Shown here: in pieces, positions 44,401 to 50,400 of the stretch
Numbering within the stretch: position 1 is the stretch's first letter
How the letters are laid out: every line of letters starts with the position of its first letter
From: Antedon bifida
Lineage: Eukaryota; Echinodermata; Crinoidea; Comatulida; Antedonidae
Assembly: GCA_963402885.1 (NCBI GenBank)
Contig: OY727098.1
Coordinates: 7,373,001-7,437,000 of the forward strand
Direction: 5' to 3'
Length of the DNA: 64,000 nt
Made by a program: the position numbers and the translations under genes
The notes under the pieces: model-generated
What the model was told of the DNA's origin: nothing
What the model saw: the letters and a program-made list of their open reading frames with translations, nothing else
Databases searched by the model: none

Positions 44401-47400
44401 CTAATTATGCATCTGCATGTTTCTTTTTTTCTTTAAATTTGCATATTATTATTACACTCATGAGATTTTTCATCTTTATACAAACTATCTACTGTATGCT
44501 ATTGAACTCTACCAAAGTGTATGAACATTTAGAAAAGTCAAGTTACGAAAGTTGCTTTGCATAATGTATGTGTTAATTAAAACAAGACAAAATCAGAGAA
44601 AAGTACTGGTATTTAGCTGTATAAATTTATCCTAGTTTTTAAAAAATTTTGTCAGACTTTGTGCAAGACATTTTTCTATACAGTTTAGGCCTGGTCATTT
44701 TTTTTTGATAGTTGGAACATAAATCAAAAGGACAGGACAATCAATCTACTCAATGAACATGATTGTCGGATTTGTTTCAAGTCAAAATGCTACATCAAGT
44801 AGGGCAGGTTTAAGCAAATAGAGTCGGCAAACAACGTTAGAAGACAGAGGTTTTACCTGTCAACAGACATGGTTGCCATTGGCTGCAAGTCATACGCGTA
44901 CAACATGTTTCTAGACATGACACGTTCGACAATATTGAAGCAAAAAATATATATTAATGGTGCGTACAACATAGCTAATAAATGTCTAAATGTTACTGAA
45001 CATAAAACTATGTTAATAAATTCTCAGATGTAGTAGCAAATAAAATAGGTAATTTAAACAAACCTATCCAATGTTTAAATACATTTGTGTGTTAAATCAT
45101 ATATTATAGTTCACTATAATATCTCTATGGTTAAATGTATAAAATGTGTATGTATAAAAAAAGATAACAAAATGATTAAAAAATTATATAATGTACATAC
45201 ATTATTGTTCAACAATATTTTTCCAACTTTAATTAATTTAAGATTCAATGACGTTAATAGAAATCTTTCTTTTAAAAATCAATCATTAATTCATAAATTT
45301 TCATTTTAGTTTGAACTCCCCACACAGGTTCTTTAAATAAAACATTAAAATAGATCATCATGACAATAAGAATTTATTAAATAGGTTAATATTAATAGGT
45401 ATCTAATTATAGAAACAAAATTATATAATGTACATACATTAGTTTGCCAACTTTTATTAATTTAAGATTCAATGATATTAATAGAAATTTGTCTTTTGAA
45501 TCATGAATTCATAACTTTTCATTTTAGTTTGAACCCCACACAGGTTCCTTATAAAATAAAACATTAAAATAGATCATCATGACAATAAGAATTTATTAAA
45601 TAGGTTAATATTAATAGGTATCTAATTATAGAAACAAAAATTATCTAAGCTATGCTCCATTTAAAGTCATTATGAGGAAATGTAGAGATGATCTCATTCA
45701 GTCTTTGCAGCAATACCCTAGGAGCTACAGCATGGCGCTGCAAGTATAGCTCTGCCTTAATGATCCAATTCAATATGTTTTTGCGAATTAATTACTATTA
45801 TGAATACAATATTTTTCTTTTATAATTACCCAATGAAAAGTTTAAAGAATTACTAATAGAATTGTGGGGGAATGTTTACGTAGATTCTGCATTTAAAATT
45901 ACTCTTACAATATGCGACAACACCAACTGTACATACAGTATAACCAAATATTAATAATGGACAATTAATGGTGGAGATGGTTTTGATAATAATATTAATA
46001 TTATATTTTATTTTTAGAACATAATTTTTTGTACCTAATTATGTGCGAGAAATATTTCAAATGAAAGAGAATGGTTTGTGAACAAATATTTTGTTTTAGC
46101 CTAATTCAAAGATTTTGTTTTTATAAATGCAGATCCTCTTTCAGTATATATAGTAAATGGTAAAGGATATGTACGTTGAAAACATGTTGAAACACCGGTT
46201 CTTGTCAGATCACTGAAGTTAAGCAACGTTGGGCCTGGTTAGAGCTTGGACGGGAGAGCGCTTGGGAATATCGGGTGCTGTATATGGAGCTGGGGTCCTG
46301 TTAGGCATTTAAAATCAGCACTGCTGACTCTTATGGCAGCCCCTGCATCTGGTATCTGCCTCAGACGTATGGGCTTATGCTTTTCCTCTGGTTAAGGTGG
46401 GCACTGGACACTGGCACTGGTTGCAGGTCCTATCATTATCAATGATAGATACAAACAACATAATAGCAGAATGATCTAGGTGAATCCCAATACTCAACAA
46501 ACATGGAATATACATACTATATCGGGACAGTGAACAGATTCAGCCACAGGCCCTACCCCTAATAATTTATATTACTGTATATCATGGAGAAATAACTAAC
46601 TTATTTCTCCATGTGTATATCAATTTAACACCAAACAAAGTAATAGCTCATGGTTGTGATAGATTGTTGTATAAGTCTATATGTAAATACCAATACTCTA
46701 TATACCCTTCACGTAACCTATGATGTTGACATAGGACCTTTCACATTAGACATTTTCTATGTTTGCTTAACCGCTTTATGTCTCAATATAAAAGCAATAG
46801 ACAAGCTTTGGCATTTTATATATCAACTCAAAATCTGTCAATCTTATGTGAGCATTGTGAACGGATAAACTTATCAGTCAAAGATGACCTATTAATTATT
46901 GTATGTTTATGGGAAAATATGGTTAGGTTTATGGTTGTTTACGTGTTATGTTGACCAGAAATGGGGGTAATTAATTCACATGGCTTATTACTCAGTTAAC
47001 AGGCAGAAACAGGCAAAACTAAATTTTGTTTTAAACTATTAAACCAGATTTCTTTTACTTCAGGATTTGGCCTATGGATATACAATAAAATATCTACTTT
47101 GTACTCTATAAATAATTTAAAGGAAACAGTGCTATAAGCAGTGACAGACAATTATGAATATATGCGTAAAGAGCTCTACCAATTTGATTATACAAAACAT
47201 CTGAAGGCAATATAATCAGGTGATATTCCCATCGACTTCCCACGGGACACCGATACTCTTAACACAACACTTGGATATTAGGAAAAATCATTTTCTGTTT
47301 AATTATCTTACGGCACCTAGGCAAGTGATAATGGATTCAAGGCATGGAGGGAAATCATGTTAGCATAGGAACTGTGCACTGCTCTGCACAAAAACGATAA

Positions 47401-50400
47401 TTAGTTACATCTAAAACATTTGGTCTCTATTGGTGCTTTGACTGGCGCCGCTTGGCACTTATATTATGTTGCAAACCTCAAACTGCAGAATTTACCTGGA
47501 ATATACACGCTATTTTCTCACAAGTGGTGTGAATTCACAGTAATGCAAGAAAAAACATTATTACATCAATTCACTGAAGCTTACATTTAACACACAATGG
47601 ACTCTACTTATTCAACCTAGGAATTCTTTTCTGCAAACCAGAAAAAATATCAACTTATAAACAACTAACTACAGTACCCAACTAATGTTTTCCCAACACC
47701 TCATCCACATATAAGTTTTCAAATAGCTGTGTGTATGGGAAATCTTTCAGCAATTTGTAAAATGAACGATAGATACTGAATGAATGTGCTCACATTTCAT
47801 CATGGTTAAGACAAGACAAGCTATTTTTTTAGATTTTGATTGGTCGTTACAAAAACTACTTTGCTGTAGCTAAACAATAATGTGGCCTGGAAAAAAAACT
47901 AGGCTACATTAAAAGGTGCAATAATGTCCCATCTTAGCCATTAAGTTTGCGCTAAGCAAACATTAACAAAGAAAAAGCAAACAAGAAAATGAGAGACAAG
48001 GATAACCGATGTGTATACAAATCTGTAACATGTCCCGAATGAATTGTTATGAAGATACGACAGTATACATTGGATGTATACAATGAACAGAACATTGCCA
48101 GAAGGTGACGACTTCAACTAGCCGTGTTTAATCAAGAACAACTTATGCCAACAACATACTATCGATCAAGACAATGGCAAATTGTAAACATAGGTTTAAT
48201 GAGCACCTCACAATTCTCCTGAAAAAAGAAATGTATTAAAAATTGAAAAGAAAAATGAGATGTTATTATAAGACAATGAAAATGTCTTCAGATGAATCCT
48301 AATAATGGAATCCTATTTTACATGTGCTTTCAAGAGCAGATGACCACTTCAAAAATAATTAACCACAAGAGATCATTATAGTCTATTTATAATTATATGG
48401 CTTCCCTCAATTAGATAGCAAATAAACCAAATCCAACAAACAAAAATAATTAGGAAGAAACACCTGATTAAGTTGTCATTCAAAGAAAAGGCATAGAAAG
48501 GGTTCTATAAGTAACCGGTAAATATACTGTAGCGTATTGATAAATTATCCTCAATTTCTTGGCAGCAGAAACAAGACAAATTTTAAATTAGATGTGAAAA
48601 TGGTGCCTTTGAGTCAATTACCAATACATTTTGACTGTTTGATGAGTGCTTCACATTTTGGATGCCGTTTTTTAACAAACCACCCTCTTATATTAAAGGG
48701 TTTTTTTTAATGGAAACTCGAAAAAGAATTTTCAGAAATGCAGTCTTAAAAATATATTGTTTTTAAAAGCATACAAATAAACAGTTCTTTTTTATTACAG
48801 TAGAAAAATGCCCTGTGTCAAAGGCTTTTTTTTTATTGTTCTCGGTTCATCGGTGGCGAAGCTGTGTGTTTATTACCTTTCTTTTCAAACAAACTTCTAA
48901 CAACAATAAATATTTCTAAAACCACAAAAAATGGCGGCCATCAAATAGAGAATACAATTACTACCAGAATTACAACGTCCCCATTCAGTAATAGTTTAAT
49001 AATAAAAGGTTAAAAAACTTTTTTGCAAATTTGACAAATAAATTAAGAAATTCTGGATTTCTTGTCTTCTTGCAAGTGAAGCTACAATAATAATCAGCAT
49101 GTCTATGGCCCGATCTATATGCAAATAGTAATAAATGCAATTTATCTTCTGAGACTGATAACCATAATACATGTGAATGCGAATGGATACATTTTACATT
49201 TGGTCGTTGACAAAATTGATCGTATATGAATTGATAGAGCATGCAAAATAGTAGCTAGTAGCCAATGGAAATTGAAATTATGATGCAGAATTAGTTTAGA
49301 AGATGATTTCTAATCTAGAATTTTCACTTTCATTAAAAAATATACAGTACAGTAGAGAATTAAAAAAAATATAATTTTGTTATACTAATTTTATATATTC
49401 TTAGAGCCAATTTGAAGTGGATCTAAAATTACATTTAGATTTTATTTAATAATAATTTTCATTTCATTAAAGAACCAACAAATTCTAAAACAGATTATAG
49501 GTAATGCTATTAAATTTACAGAGAGCCCTCTAGAGGTTGTGTTGTCACTTCTATACAGTAGATTTTCCTACTGTTGGATTTCAACCCTGGATTTCCCCTT
49601 TAAAAGTTCATTTCATTTTCACAAGATGTCTGCAAAGTAGGACGGAGGAGCTACTGGTTCAAATTCCAAGCAATGCGTACACAAAACTCTGTCAGCTCTC
49701 TATCAACTGACCAGTAACCTGTCATGTTAGCTAAAGCCGTAGACTGGACATCTTCCTAATTGCAATCCAATTAGGCCATGGAAAATAGGTCTGTACACCA
49801 GAATTGTTGGACAGAAAGTTGAAATATTTTCATCAATGTAGCACCCAGATTTTTTGAATTACTTAATTTTGATGATCATACCATACATCATGATCAAGTA
49901 CCCTGTTACACCATGTTTAATGGTGGGAAATTTTTTTTACAATATAATCCTTGGAAATTCATCTTCTTGATAAAGAACTGAGAATTTCTATAAAAAAAAT
50001 GTTGTCCCAATATCAATATCCCTCCTAACCCTCATATTCCCATCTTATACAGACATTGTTTTTTTTCAGTCTTACTTAAAATATTTATTTAAAATGGTTA
50101 TTGAAATGTAACTGCTAACTATATTTCTCAACCTGTTCTTGTAACATTTTTCAAGAAAGTATGTTTTGTATGTTCATTTAAATGGTGATAAGCTACAGTA
50201 TGATTAGCTATATAAATAGCTATACGCCTTATTACCATTTTGCCAATTATTTCGTTATCGTTGACAATAAAGAGATTATTTATAAATTCTGAATAATATC
50301 ATTCTTAACAAATATTTTTCAAAAGTGAAAGCCAATTAGTGTGATCTTACTTATTTTAATTTCATTTATTTGTTCGACAGTGAAGCTCTTTTGCTCGCAA

